Origin: Stomoxys calcitrans
Taxonomy: Eukaryota; Arthropoda; Insecta; Diptera; Muscidae
Assembly (NCBI RefSeq): GCF_963082655.1
Contig: NC_081555.1
Location: forward strand, 147,709,551 to 147,773,550
DNA: 64,000 nucleotides
Direction of reading: 5' to 3'
Shown piece by piece: positions 21,700 to 33,340 of the stretch. The stretch's first letter is position 1. Every line of letters starts with the position of its first letter. The position numbers and the translations under genes are program-made. The notes beneath the pieces are model-generated. The model did not search any database. It saw only the letters and a list, made by a program, of their open reading frames with translations, and had not been told where the DNA came from.

Positions 21700-23088
21700 A
21701 CAAGTAATACAAGGAAAAAGGCATTAAGTTCGGCCGGACCGAACCTTGGATACCCACCACCTCGGGTATATATGTAAACCCCCTTTCATCACAATCCGAT
21801 GAAAATTGGATACCTATCTATATGACAGCTATATCTTAATATAGTCCGATCTGACCCATATTTAGGTCAGCTGTTGGTAGGCCTAAAACTACTCATTGCT
21901 TAAAATTTCAGCGAAATCGGATAAAAAATAAAGCTTTTACGGGCTTCAGACTCTTTATCGGGAGATCGGTCTATATGGCAGCTATATCTTAATATAGTCC
22001 AATCTGACCCATATTTAGGTCAGCTGTTGGTAGGCCTAAAACTACTCACTGCTTAAAATTTCAGCGAAATCGGATAAAAAATAAAGCTTTTATGGGCTTC
22101 AGACTCTTTATTGGGAGATCGGTCTATATGGCAGCTATATCTAAATATAGTCCGATCTGAACCATATTTGGATCCTATGTTAGGAAACCTATAAATAATC
22201 ACTGCTTAAAATTTCAGTAAAATCAGTTTTAAAATAAAGCTTTTATGGGCTTCGGACCCTTTATCGGGAGATCGGTCTATATGGCAGCTATATCTAAATA
22301 TAGTGCGATCCGAACCATACTTAGGTCCGTTCTCGAGAGGCCTATAATAACCAACTGTTTCAAATTTCAGCGAAATTGGGCAATAATTAAAGCTTTTGTG
22401 GGCTTAAGACCATTTATCGGCAGATCGGTCTATATGGCTTCCGATCCTTTATCTGGAGATCGGTCTATATGGCAACTATATCTAAATATAGTCCGATCTG
22501 AACCATACTTTGGTCAGATATCGGGAAGTTAAAGTAACTCACCGTTTCAAATTTCAGCGAAATTGGGCAATAAATAAAGCATTTTAGGCTCCAGACCCTT
22601 TATCGGCAGATCGGTCTATATGGCAGCTATATCAGGTTAAAGGTCGATTTGGACCGTACAGTTGTTGGAAGTCGTAAGACAACACCACGTGCAAAATTTT
22701 AGCAAAATCGGACAAAAATTGTGGCTTCAGGGGATCCAAACCTGAAATCGAGAGATCGGCTTATTTGGGAGCTATATCAGGTTATAGACCGATTTCAGTC
22801 GTATTTGGCACAGCTTTTGTAAGTCGTCACAGAACACTACATGCGACTTACGCCGTCACAGAACACTACCTGTAAAATACGGAGATCGGGTTATATGGGA
22901 GCTCTATCAGGTTGTAGACCGATTTAAAAGGTATTTTGCACGGTTATTGGACGTCGTAACGGAACACTACATTCAAAAGTTCAGCCCAATTGGATAACAA
23001 TTGCGGCTTCTAGGGGCTAAATATATCTAATCGGAAGATCGATTTATATGTGCGCTAAATCCAAATCTAAACCGATATAGCCCATTTG
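21700..23088 (-). mobile_element. INE-B-like element, first part, interrupted by a LINE
   Basis: ACAAGTAATACAAGG, the GTTCGGCCGGACCGAAC palindrome and ATACCCACCACCTCGGG open it. Units differ from other INE-B copies, using TATAGTCCGATCTGACCC and AAAATAAAGCTTTTATGGGC. It breaks at the CCCATTTGCAATCCCC block, and the expected continuation (GTGCAAAATTTCAAG, microsatellite) resumes at about 25303. Confidence 0.72.
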
Positions 23089-25302
23089 CAATCCCCAAAG
23101 TCCTACATCTCTTTGGGAGGAGAGAATGTTCCATTTACAGAAAGCGCAAAATACCTGGGTGTTTTGCTAGACAGGAAATTAAAATTCAAATTCCACATTT
23201 TGGAAAGGGCAAGAAAGGTAAAGCTAGCCCTATATACCTGCAAGAGAGCCATTGGCAAAAGTTGGGGGTTAGACCTCGTCATGCATTGGGAGTATACTGC
23301 AGTTGTCAGACCTATATTGCTATATGGTGTTGTGGTCTGGTGGACGGCGCTTCAAAAGTCCTCCTACAAATGTAAATTTTGCCCATGAACATTCCACTAA
23401 GAAACAGGGGCAAACTTCTCACCTATCAATGAGTGCAGTCCGAATCAAGTTTAAGCTCAATGATAAGGGGCCTCCAGGGGCCGCAGTGCGACACCTATTT
23501 GGAGAGAAGTTTTACATGGCGTAGTACTTCACAAATGTCGCCAGTATTAGAAGGCCAAAACCACCGGTGAAAATTTTTTCTGATGGTCTCGCCGGGATCC
23601 GAACCCAGGCGTTCAGCGTCATAGGCGGACATGCTAACCTCTGCGCTACGGTGGCCTCCAAAAGTTCTCCTACTACTCAACCAAAGGATGTCTTGTTTGT
23701 GCATCACATCCGCACTGGGGACGACACCTTCTTATGCACTGGATTTAATGCTACATCAAATGTCACTCGACATTGTGGGACAAATTGCTGCTACTACTGC
23801 CGTGAGGCTAAGGGAGCTTTCTCTTTGGTCATGTGGCGGCTACGGACACTGTGTTATCCTTGATACAATATCCGTTGTTCCAGCCAGTGTGGATGACACT
23901 ATTGTTGAGCAGGAAATTGAACTTGAAATCAAACATTTTGGAAAGAACAAGAAAGCCATTGGCAAAAGTTCTTGGTTTAGACGGCATGTCATGCATTGGA
24001 TGAATGCTACAGTTGTCAGATCTATAAAGCTATATGGTGTTGTGGTCTGGTGGATGGCGTTTAAAAGTCCACCTACTGTTTAATGCTCAACCGGATCCAG
24101 AGGATGGTTTGTTTGTACATCACAGCCGCACTGAGTACGACAACATCTGATGCACTAAATTTAATGCTACTCCTAATGCCTCAGGACATTGCGGCTTAGG
24201 AAGCATTCTCTTTGATTTTATGCGGGCTCCGGGCATCCTGTTATTCTTGATACAATGTCCAATGTTCCTGGCAGTGTGAATTACACCCTACCTGAACCGT
24301 TTTTTGATAAAAAGTACTGTACCACTATTCCTGATAGAACCGATTAGAACTACGATATCCCTGGTAATAGAAGTTACATAGGCTTCTATAAGGATGGTTC
24401 CAAACTAGAGGACTAGGTCGGCTTTAGGGTGTACTCTGAAGATCTAGAACTGGTCATATCGCAAATGTCACCCGACCACTGCAGTGTGTATCAAGCAGAG
24501 ATCCTTGCAATTAATGAAGTGATGGAATGGCTAAGATGTCATGTCTTTACGACGATTGGCATAAATATCTTCTCAGACAGCCAGGCAACCATTAAATCCC
24601 AGGCGAACGTCTTTCGGAACACAAAAACCGCCCTCGACTGTCAACGAGATGGCTGAACAGTTCAAAATTCACCTGTTCTGAGTGCCGGGCCACAGACATA
24701 TCCCAGGGAATTGAAAGGCGGACTGACGTACAAGACTAGCAACTTACTTAGACATTCCAGGGAAACTAGAATCTGTGGGTATGCCTCTAGCGTAGTTAGC
24801 TAAGCTAAGTTTTCCGGATCAGCCCGAAGGGCAACGAATAATAGATGGTCGCAAAGAGGGGGCTGTGAGCGTTCCAAAACCATGGGGCCCAACCTAGACT
24901 TGAAGAGGTCTTCCGCTTTGTTGTTACTGGCTAGAACAAACGTCTCAGTAATTGTGTCCGTCATGACAGGTCACTGTCTAATGGGAAAACATATTGACAG
25001 ACTGAAGATTGCAGCAACGACTTTTGTAGAAGCTGTAGGCACATCGAGGATGAAGAGACGATAGAACACTTTCTGCGTGTGTATCCCGCACTGGCAGTCA
25101 GAAGGAGTTCCACTATAGGTTCTCATTTCTTTGAGAACCTGTCGGATTTAGCGGATGTGAACATTCGCAAGTTGTTGGTCTTTTTAAAGAGATCTGGATA
25201 GTTCAACAGTAGGAACTAGAAGGCATCTTTCTTTTTCTGTTTCTGGGCGAAAACGTCTAAGTGAGTCTGATGGCAGACTGCCACTTAAACTTTTCCTAAG
25301 CT
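23089..25302 (+). pseudogene. LINE relic (RT thumb and RNase H) nested in INE
   Basis: The frame from 23089 reads AKYLGVLLDRKLKFKFHI and TAVVRPILLYGVVVWW, the C-terminal end of a non-LTR reverse transcriptase. After a SINE interruption it continues with LDIVGQIAATTAVRLRELSL and a partly repeated RT-end segment (23935-24083). RNase H follows at about 24370-24660 (YQAEILAINEVMEWL, NIFSDSQATIKS), then a C-terminal tail. Multiple stops and frameshifts. It belongs to the I/LOA-like group and lacks the 5' end. Confidence 0.75.
23353..23673 (-). mobile_element. tRNA-derived SINE with target-site duplication
   Basis: The SINE proper is 23368-23658, read right to left. The tRNA-like head holds an A box (TAGCGCAGAGGTTAGCATG) and a B box (GGTTCGGATCC). 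Flanking CAAAAGTCCTCCTAC (23353-23367) and CAAAAGTTCTCCTAC (23659-23673) form a 15-base duplication with one mismatch. Host DNA is the LINE relic. Confidence 0.88.
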
Positions 25303-25440
25303 ACTACAATAGTAAGTATCCGTGCAAAATTTCAAGAGGTTAGCTTTATTTGTTCGACCGCTATCGTGATTTCGACAGACGGACGGACGGACATGGCTTC
25401 ATCGATTCAAAATGCCCAGACGATCACGTATATGTATAAC
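25303..25440 (-). mobile_element. INE element, second part after the LINE
   Basis: Carries the AGTAAGTATCCGTGCAAAATTT block, GACGGACGGACGGACATGGC and GACGATCACGTATATG, which complete the element opened at 21700. Its GGTGGGTATA end is missing because another repeat begins at 25441. Confidence 0.6.
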
Positions 25441-26540
25441 TAGCTGACCCGGGCCCGCTCCGCTTTATATGGAACAAAATTTTCCTTGGAATATTTATTT
25501 TCGACAATTAAAGATGTTTTAGTGAAATACCATGCAAACTTGAATGACACTTTAACAATATAAGTGGCTTTATCTGAATCCCACATGATCTTTATTGGTC
25601 TACGAATTTTAGTTTGGATGTAAGGTGTACTCCATTCTTAAAATACTTCATTTTAGCCCGATATTCTCATGATGCCAGATTTAGTGGTGTTTTCGGGGGA
25701 AAGGTGGTCCCCCAGATACTTGGCCCTGAAAAAATATCAGCATCGTGCTCTTCTCTCAAATACCATTTATTTAAACCCCATATTGCCATTGGCTTAAGAG
25801 GAGTTTACAGGATTAGGCGTCCCCCAAACACATGGCCCCAAAAAAAGTTTATCAAATTCGTTTTCTAATCTCAAATACCTTTAATTTGAGCCACATATTG
25901 GTATGGTCGGAAAATCTTTACCCTTTGGGGGGTGTTTTGGGTTAAGGGTGATGCCCTAAATACATGGTCCTACATTTGGATATCAAAAAAATACCTTTAC
26001 TTAAGCCCCATATTGGGATGGTCAGTAAAAAATTGCTGTTTGTGGGGTATTTTGGGAAAGGGGTAGACCCCCAGAAAATTGGTCCCGAAAATGGGTATCA
26101 ATTCTTGCCACACGCCTTGGGGGTGGCGTGGCCCCATAGACACTTTTCCCGAATATTGGTATCAAAGTCGTGCTTTACTTACAAAGACCGTTCATTTGAG
26201 CCCCACATTGCTATGGTCGTAAATTTGTCCCCTTTGGGGGATGTTTTTGTGTGGTACTCCATCCGAAATTTGGGTACCAAATTTTAATTTTTAGGGTACT
26301 ATATGAGAGCACACAAAATTTCGCTTAAATCGCACTACCCATCTCCGAGATCTGGCGTTTCTGAAAATTTGGGTAAGGGGGAGGGTCTGCCCCCCCCTTC
26401 AGATAACAAAAAATGTAGTACCCTATTTTCACCACTGAGTCATAATGCACCATCTGCGAAAATCGGTTCAGCCGTTTCTGAGTCTATAAGGAACACACAA
26501 ACATACAAACAAACACAAATAGATTTTTATATATAAGATG
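25441..26540 (+). repeat. LTTG-type repeat with internal tandem units
   Basis: Begins AGCTGACCCGGGCCCGCTCC and ends with ATCGGTTCAGCCGTTTCTGA, a short AAACAAACAC-like run and TTTTATATATAAG. Inside, units carrying ACCTTTAATTTGAGCCACATATTG and GGGGGTGTTTTGGG recur about every 125 bp. End words resemble non-autonomous elements widespread in insects. The class is not settled. Confidence 0.5.
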
Positions 26541-26660
26541 GGACATAAGGTATGAAATTTTCACCGGATTTTGATGAATGATGGTTTACATATATACCCG
26601 AGGTGATGGGTATCCAAAGTTTTGGATCCGGCCGAACTTAACGCTTTTTTACTTGTTTTT
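26541..26660 (+). repeat. INE-B terminal remnant
   Basis: GGTTTACATATATACCCGAGG, GATCCGGCCGAACTTAACGC and TTTTTTACTTGTT are the canonical end of an INE-B. The rest was lost or replaced by the repeat at 25441. Confidence 0.6.
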
Positions 26661-27177
26661 CAATTTCTTTCCTACAAACTACCCCCTTTCTTTCTACCAC
26701 CATGTGTGAGAGTTTTAATTTATTCTTTCTGTTGACATTTACATAAGAAAAGCTACACATAATGAACTCCTTTAATATGTATGTTCGAACTAACTAAACT
26801 GGTAAATTATTTCAATCATTTAAATACGCCCTAAAGTTAGTTGAAAAAATCCAATTATGACACATTAGCACGATTCTCGTATGTGACATAAGGCTATGAC
26901 AGCAAATGGTAGGTGGTGTTAAGATTTGAATGTTCTTATTACGCCAATAGATTCTACAGACACTAAACTGTCTGTGATTAATAGTACCCTGGTCGTTTAT
27001 AACACGTGGATTCTTAAAATTTCCCTTCAATATTTTGCTTTGTCCTTGGTTTTCGACAATTAAAACGCAGTTAATGTGTGTTAATTGATTGATTTTTGGT
27101 GTACGGCATAATAAATACTTAAAAAGGTGAGCATGGGTGATGAGGAACATCAGAAAAAAATATCAGCTGTGGTCATC
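26661..27177. other. Unassigned AT-rich stretch
   Basis: No known repeat words seen. A 112-codon minus frame (27150-26812) is open but shows no domain, signal peptide or splice context and has no second copy in the window to test it. Confidence 0.3.
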
Positions 27178-27395
27178 CCCTCCTAATGCTGGTGACTTTT
27201 GTGAGGTACTATGCTATGTAAAAACTTCTTCCCAAAAAGGGGTCCCTCTGCAGTATGCCGTTCGGAATCGGCTATAAAAAGGGCGTATCTTATCATTGAG
27301 CTTAAACTTGAATCGGACGGCACTCGCTGATATGCGACAAGGTTTCCCCCGGTCCTTAATGGGATGTTCATGGACAAATTTGCATTTGGAAGAAC
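27178..27395 (+). repeat. SINE body fragment, head missing
   Basis: TGTGAGGTACTATGCTATG, CGGCTATAAAAAGGGCG and ATTGAGCTTAAACTTGAATC match the body and tail of the SINE at 23368-23658 in the opposite orientation; the tRNA-like head is absent. Confidence 0.65.
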
Positions 27396-27559
27396 TATTT
27401 TCAAAGATCGCTCTATTGGGATACTATGACTGCATTTTGTAATTCTCACCAAGAGTGCAAAACAAATCACTGTTTCAAATTACATTGTTACGAAGGGGAT
27501 GATGAAGGCTTCATATCGATCTGATTGGCCTTAACTCGGCAAAGTCCAGGCCAATCTTT

Positions 27560-28055
27560 GCTTTCTCTCATATCAACAAGATGGAGCGGTATATCTCTTT
27601 TTATGCAAACAAAGGGTAAAAGAAAAGAATTGCTATGATACTGGAGATACATGAAGTTATGGACCATATTTAAGTGGCATGTTGGAGATCATAGTAGAAG
27701 CCATTTTGTAAAATGTCAGCCAGTGCGAGCAAGAATTGCGCCTTTAGGGGCTCAAGAAGTAAAATCGAGAGATCTGTTTATATGGGAGCTGTGTCAGGCT
27801 ATAGACCGATTCGGACCATATTTGACACGTATGTTGAAGAACATGGGTGGAGCCGTTGTACAAAATCTTAGCCAAATCGGATATAATTGCGCCCTCTGGA
27901 GGCTCAAGAAGTCAAGATCCCAGATCGGTTTGTGTGGCAGCTATATCAGGTTGTTAGAAGTCATAACAAAACAAGTCGTGCAAAATTTCAGCCATATCGG
28001 ACAAAAATTGCGCCCTCTCGACACTCAAGAAGTCAAGACCCCAGAAAGGTTTACA
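27560..28055 (-). repeat. INE-A fragment hit by a mariner
   Basis: Contains AGATCTGTTTATATGGGAGC and CGCCCTCTGGAGGCTCAAG units and ends at GGTTTACA, where the mariner begins. Both INE ends are lost. Confidence 0.6.
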
Positions 28056-29008
28056 TTGGGTTACCCAAAAAGTAATTGTCGGTAATATAGTAGTAATATA
28101 GTCGGCGTTGAAAAATTTTTTCAACGGCTTGTGACTCTGTAATTGCATTCTTTCTTCTGTCAGTTATCAGCTGTTACTTTTAGCTTGCTTTAGAAAAAAA
28201 AGTGCTCAAAATTTTGTTTACATTTGTTTGTTTGACGTCAATTTTAATATGAGTACCACATATATTGAAAGAAATTCATGTAACAAACCGAATCAACGCT
28301 TGTGCTATGCACCTTAAACGCAATGAATTCGATCCGTTTTTAAAACGAATCATAACTGGAGATGAAAAATGGATTGTTTACAACAACGTTAGTCGAAAAC
28401 GATCATGGTCCAAGCATGGTGAACCAGCTCAAACCACTTCAAAGGCTGATATCCACCAAAAGAAGGTTATGCTGTCTGTTTGGTGGGATTGGAAGGGTGT
28501 GGTATATTTTGAGCTGCTTCCAAGGAACCAAACGATTAATTCGGATGTTTACTGTCAACAATTGGACAAATTGAATACAGCCATCAAGGAGAAGCGACCA
28601 GAATTGGTCAATCGTAAAGGTGTCATATTCCACCAGGACAACGCTAGACCGCATACATCTTTGGTCACTCGCCAAAAACTGAGTGAGCTTGGCTGGGAAC
28701 TTTTGATGCATCCACCATGTAGCCCTGACCTTGCACCATCAGACTACCATTTATTTCGGTCTTTGCAGAACTCCTTAAATGGTAAAACTTTCGGCAATGA
28801 TGAGGCTATAAAATCGCACTTGGTTCAGTTTTTTGCAGATAAAGGCCAGAAGTTCTATGAGCGTGGAATACTAAATTTGCCAGGAAGATGGCAAAAGGTT
28901 ATCGAACAAAATGGCAATTATATATTTGATTAAAGTTCATTCTAAGTTTTATTAAAAATGCATTTAATTTCTTTTAAAAAATCCGCAATTACTTTTTGAG
29001 CAACCCAA
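28056..29008 (+). mobile_element. mariner element with internal 5' deletion
   Basis: Ends TTGGGTTACCCAAAAAGTAA and TTACTTTTTGAGCAACCCAA are inverted repeats. TA follows the right end. At 953 bp it is shorter than a full mariner (about 1.3 kb). It is the source-like relative of the MITEs at 3249, 42012, 43482 and 52642. Confidence 0.88.
28263..28933 (+). pseudogene. mariner transposase, C-terminal catalytic part
   Basis: An open frame of about 222 codons without a starting ATG. It keeps the catalytic triad context of DD34D mariners: ITGDEKWIVYN (first Asp), GVIFHQDNARPHTS (second Asp) and CSPDLAPSDYHLF (third Asp). The N-terminal helix-turn-helix DNA-binding region (about 120 residues) is deleted, so it should not act by itself. 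The catalytic part is intact, which points to a fairly young insertion. Confidence 0.88.
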
Positions 29009-29029
29009 TATTAGCTTAAGTTACGTCAT

Positions 29030-29775
29030 GCCACTAGTATTTCATCACCAGCAAAGTATCTCCCCTTGAGGTAGTTGGAGACCAATCTACATTTCCATTA
29101 AAACCATATGAATCTCCCATTTTTCAATACCCTCCTGCCAAACGGTATCACACGCCTTCTCGATGTCCAATCCCACACGGCGATTGTAGCACAACGGGCA
29201 TTAAACCCCTCTGTGACCCGGCCAGAGGGTATGGTGTCAAGAGGGCATTTGTGGTTTAGGTCGTCTTTCTAAAACCAAATTGGTTATTCTTTAGGATCCC
29301 TCTATCCTCTACGTGGTCTTCTAATTATTTCAACATTACAATTTCTAGCAGCTTCGATATATGGGACAATAATGAGATTGTTCTCTAACTGGCTGCAGAA
29401 GTTGGGTCATTACCTGCCTTTAGTATAGGGACAACTTTGGATTTCTGAGGAACTTCCACCTTTCTAAGTATTCGGAATAGCATCATCACCAGAGCTCTTC
29501 TTCTTATTAAGTCCCTTAATAATTGTATCTACCTGGTGAATCCAGAGATCCATCAGCTCTAATATGAATTCATCGAATTCTATCAAAGGCCCATATGATC
29601 CTAGGTCCACATTTCTTTCGTAGTCGTACACGGCCACTGTTTTCTGTTGGACCTCTGAGAGTTTGCATTTGAGTTAGCCTCCTGTGACATTAGATGTTCC
29701 CCATCAGGCCCTATAAGATCGATGATCTTTTTCTATCTTTAGGCTGCCTAAATTCCCTTAAACTTTTGGAACATA
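29030..29775 (-). pseudogene. LINE reverse transcriptase fragment
   Basis: Read on the minus strand, blocks resemble the RT fingers/palm: SKVVPILKAGNDPTS, ISLLSHISKLLEIVML and NNQFGFRKTT, with stops between them. This is the non-LTR (Jockey/I-like) pattern. Degraded and lacking both ends. Confidence 0.6.
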
Positions 29776-29831
29776 TTGCATAGAAATGGGACCTTATGAA
29801 AGAATCATTTAAACATTACACATCATTACAG

Positions 29832-31945
29832 AAAATTTGTATATCCTCCACCGTAGGATGGGGGTATACTAATTTCGTCATTCTGTTTGTAACACCTCGA
29901 AATAGTGTATATATTTTTGATCGTCATGATATTTTAAGTCGATCGAGCCATGTCCGTCCGTCAGTTTGTCTGTCCATCCGTCCGTCTGCCTGTCAAAAGC
30001 ACTCTAACTTTCGAAGAAGCAAAGCTAGGCGCTTGAAATTTCGCACAAACACTTTTTGTTAGTGTAGGTCGGTTGGAATTGTGAGTGGGCCAAATCGGTC
30101 CATGTTTTGATGTAGCTGGCATATAAACCGATCTTGGGTATTGACTTCTTAAGCCTCTAGAGGGCGCAATTCTTGTCCGATTTAACTGAAATTTTGCACG
30201 TGGTGTTTTGGTATCACTTCCAACAACTGTGCCAAGTATGGTTTCATAACTGCCATATAAACCTATAATGGGTCTTGACTTCTTGAGCCTCTAGAACCTC
30301 TAGAGGGCACAATTGTAATCCGATTTGACTAAAATTTTGCACGTGGTGTTTTGGTATCACTTCCAACAACTGTGCCAAGTATGGTTTCATAACTGTCATA
30401 TAAACCAATCATGGGTCTTGAGTTCTTGCGCCTCTAGAGGGCGCAATTCTAATCCGATTTGACTAAAATTTTGCACCTGCTATTTTGGTATCACTTTCAA
30501 CAATTGTGCCAAGTATGATTCAAACGGTTCATAACCTGGTATAGCTGCTATATAAACCGATCTAGCATCTTGACTTCTTGAGCCGCTGGAGGGCGCAATT
30601 CTTATCCGATTTGGCTACAATTTTGCATGAGATATTTTCATATGACTTCCAATAGCTGTACTAAGTATGGTTCAAATTTGTACATAACCTGATATTGCTG
30701 CCATATAAAACGTTGTTGGATCATGATTTCTTGAGCCTCTAGAGGGCTCAATTCTTATCCGATTTGGCTTCTCGAGCTTTTAGTCGGCGCAATTCTCATC
30801 CGATTTGGACGTTATTTTGCACATGGTGTTTTGGTATCACTTTCAACAACTATGCTAAGTATGATTCAAATCGGTTCATAACCTGATATAGCTGCCATAT
30901 AAACCGATCTGGGGTATTGACTTCTTGAGCCGCTGGAGGGCGCAATTCTTATCAGATTTGGCTACAATTTTGCATGAGATGTTTTGTTATGACTTTCAAT
31001 AGATGTACTAAGTATGGTTCAAATTTGTACATAACCTGATATAGCTGCCATATAAAACGTTGTTGGATCTTGATTCTTGAGCCTCTAGAGGGCTCAATTC
31101 TTATCCGATTTGGCTTCTCGAGCTTTTAGTCGGCGCAATTCTTATCCAATTTGGATATTATTTTGCTCATGATGTTTCGGTATCATTTTCAACAACTGTG
31201 CCAAGTATGATTCAAATCGGTTCATAATCTGGTATAGCTGCCATATAAACCGATCTTGGGTCTTGACTTCTTAAACCGCTGGAGGGCGTAATTCTTATTC
31301 GATTTGGCTAAAATTTTGTATGAGATGTTTTCTTATGGCTTCCAATACCTGTACTAAGTATGGTGCAAATTGTTACATAACCTGATATAGCTGCCATATA
31401 AAACGATCTTGGATCTTGACTTCTTGAGTCTCTAGAGGGCGCAATTCTTATCAGATTTGGCTACAATTTTGCATGAGATGTTTTGTTATGACTTTCAATA
31501 GATGTACTAAGTATGGTTCAATTTCGAATATAACCTGATATAGCTGCCATATAAAACGATCTTGGGTCTTGACTTTTTGAGCCTCTATAGGGCGCAGTTA
31601 TTGTCCAATTTGGCTGAAATTTTGTACAACGGCTTCTCCCATGACCTTCAGTATACACGTGAAATATGTTTTGAATCGATCTATAGCTTGATGCAGCTCC
31701 CATATAAACCGATCTCCCAATTGTGCTTCTTGAGCCCCTACTAGGTGTCATTCTTATCCGAATGTACTGAAATATTGCACAATGACTTCTCCAATGTTCA
31801 GCACTCAATTCATTTATGGTTCGAATCGGACTATAACTTGATATAGCTTCAATAGCATAACAGTTCTTATTCATTATTCTTTGCTTGCCTAAAAAGAGAT
31901 ACCGCGCCAAAAACTCGATTCGACTCGGCCGAACTTACTTGTTCT
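29832..31945 (+). mobile_element. INE-A element, longest copy (2.1 kb)
   Basis: Starts TATATCCTCCACCGTAGGATG and ends CGGCCGAACTTACTTGTT. Holds the GTCCGTCCGTCAGTTTGTCTG run and at least ten units with CTGCCATATAAACCGATC. Some units are present twice in near-identical form (about 30540-30770 and 30880-31120), indicating recent unit duplication inside the element. Confidence 0.8.
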
Positions 31946-33340
31946 AAAGTACATTTTCAATAAAATTTTCATTCTTTGTAAAAATTTATTAAAATTTTAT
32001 CTTAGGAGACATTTTCATAGCATTTTTGTCTTTGGATGACATTTCCTTCAAAATGTGGGTTTAGAAAATTTCACTCAAATTTCTTTCCTTAAGCAAAATT
32101 TCATTGAAGATTTTGCTGTCTGCCTTTTGGAAAATTGCTCAAAAAATTAATTTTATTCAAATCAATATTCCAACATCTTAACCATCGCTCTTTATTGATA
32201 CACTTCGTTAGCCATGTAAGCCTTAGTCTGCAATCTTTACAAAGCGCTTAGCAATAAAACAAGATATTCATGAGATCATTTTAATTACAGCAACTCCATC
32301 GATACATTTATTTATAGCCAATTTGCAGCAAAGCAAAGTTTTCCAAAGCCACCCAATAAAGGACCTTAAACATTTCTTCGCGCTCTCTCTCTCTCTCTCT
32401 CTTTTTATCGCTTACCCTTACAACAACGCAAAAGATGGGTGTATATCTTAGGCATTATGTTTCATGATTCATTTCATGTTCTAATTTTTCGAACGTTATC
32501 AGTTTAATAGGAAACATCCTCTCCATGGTGGTTTGAGATGGTTATGGTGATTGTGGTACACCCTTAACAACACCCTGAACTACCCTCTTACAATCTTGCT
32601 CTGGACAAGTTGCCTCTTGTACTTCATATTTGTACTTCTGCCGTTGGCTTCTTTGTCCTCTTCCTTCAAGGATAAATGTTGTGCATCATAAAAATGCGCA
32701 AAGTTTTCCGCTTTAAGAAAATGTTAAGAAGCAAGATTTTGTCGTCTACTTATGCGCGTTAATACTTCTAAGGAAGCATTGAACAGATTCCGACTATTTT
32801 TTTCCATTTCACCAGCTTCGTTGCCTGTTGGAATGGTTTTTTTTTTTTTTGTTTGTCGTCGCCCATTTCTTGTGCTATTACTTAAGCTTATCGCATCACC
32901 CATTACATGCCAAGAATATCTTCGAAAGCTGAAAGTGATAATAAAATTGCTCTGGCAGCAACAAAAAAAAAAGCAAAACATTCTGCATAAACAAATGGAA
33001 GGAGCTGCAAGGACATGATGAAGACACCAGCCCACGATGCAGGACACTAAAAGGCAACAGCTAAGAATGAAGGAAAGAAAGTTTGTTAAAATGTATTGAA
33101 CGATTATAGTTTAAACGTTTGACGAAGAAACTTTTCATTGGTTCAAGGATAGCTGGTGTCACATGGCAAACTTCTTTTTTTTCCCGATCACTGAAACAAA
33201 AGCCTTTAGTGAAAACTTTTTGTTAAATAAATGAAATTGCAGTAGTTACGTATGCATGCTAATTTTCATTGAAAGTAAGGCTAAAGACAAGAAATGGCAA
33301 TGTTTAAGAGAACCATTTACGATAATAAGAATAACAAGCA
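31946..33340. other. Non-coding stretch without recognised repeats
   Basis: AT-rich DNA with a (CT)n run at about 32383-32402. Frames at 32724-33047 and 32752-33018 are low-complexity or shadow frames. No gene is supported. Confidence 0.4.

Noticed and set aside
23580..23655. tRNA gene on the minus strand
   Set aside because: A and B boxes are present, but the sequence is the head of a SINE with target duplications and does not fold into a full cloverleaf; the same holds for 35640-35705 and 61615-61680.
26812..27150. 112-codon minus ORF in a low-repeat stretch
   Set aside because: Open but without recognisable domain, signal peptide or splice sites. Could be a transposase remnant; a protein search would decide.
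31518..31910. 130-codon minus ORF and many 60-100 codon ORFs within INE arrays
   Set aside because: They are periodic open frames of the repeat unit, repeated in many elements without conserved starts or stops.
32724..33047. 107-codon minus ORF near 32.9 kb
   Set aside because: Low-complexity F/C/K-rich frame with an overlapping shadow frame on the other strand; no conservation evidence.
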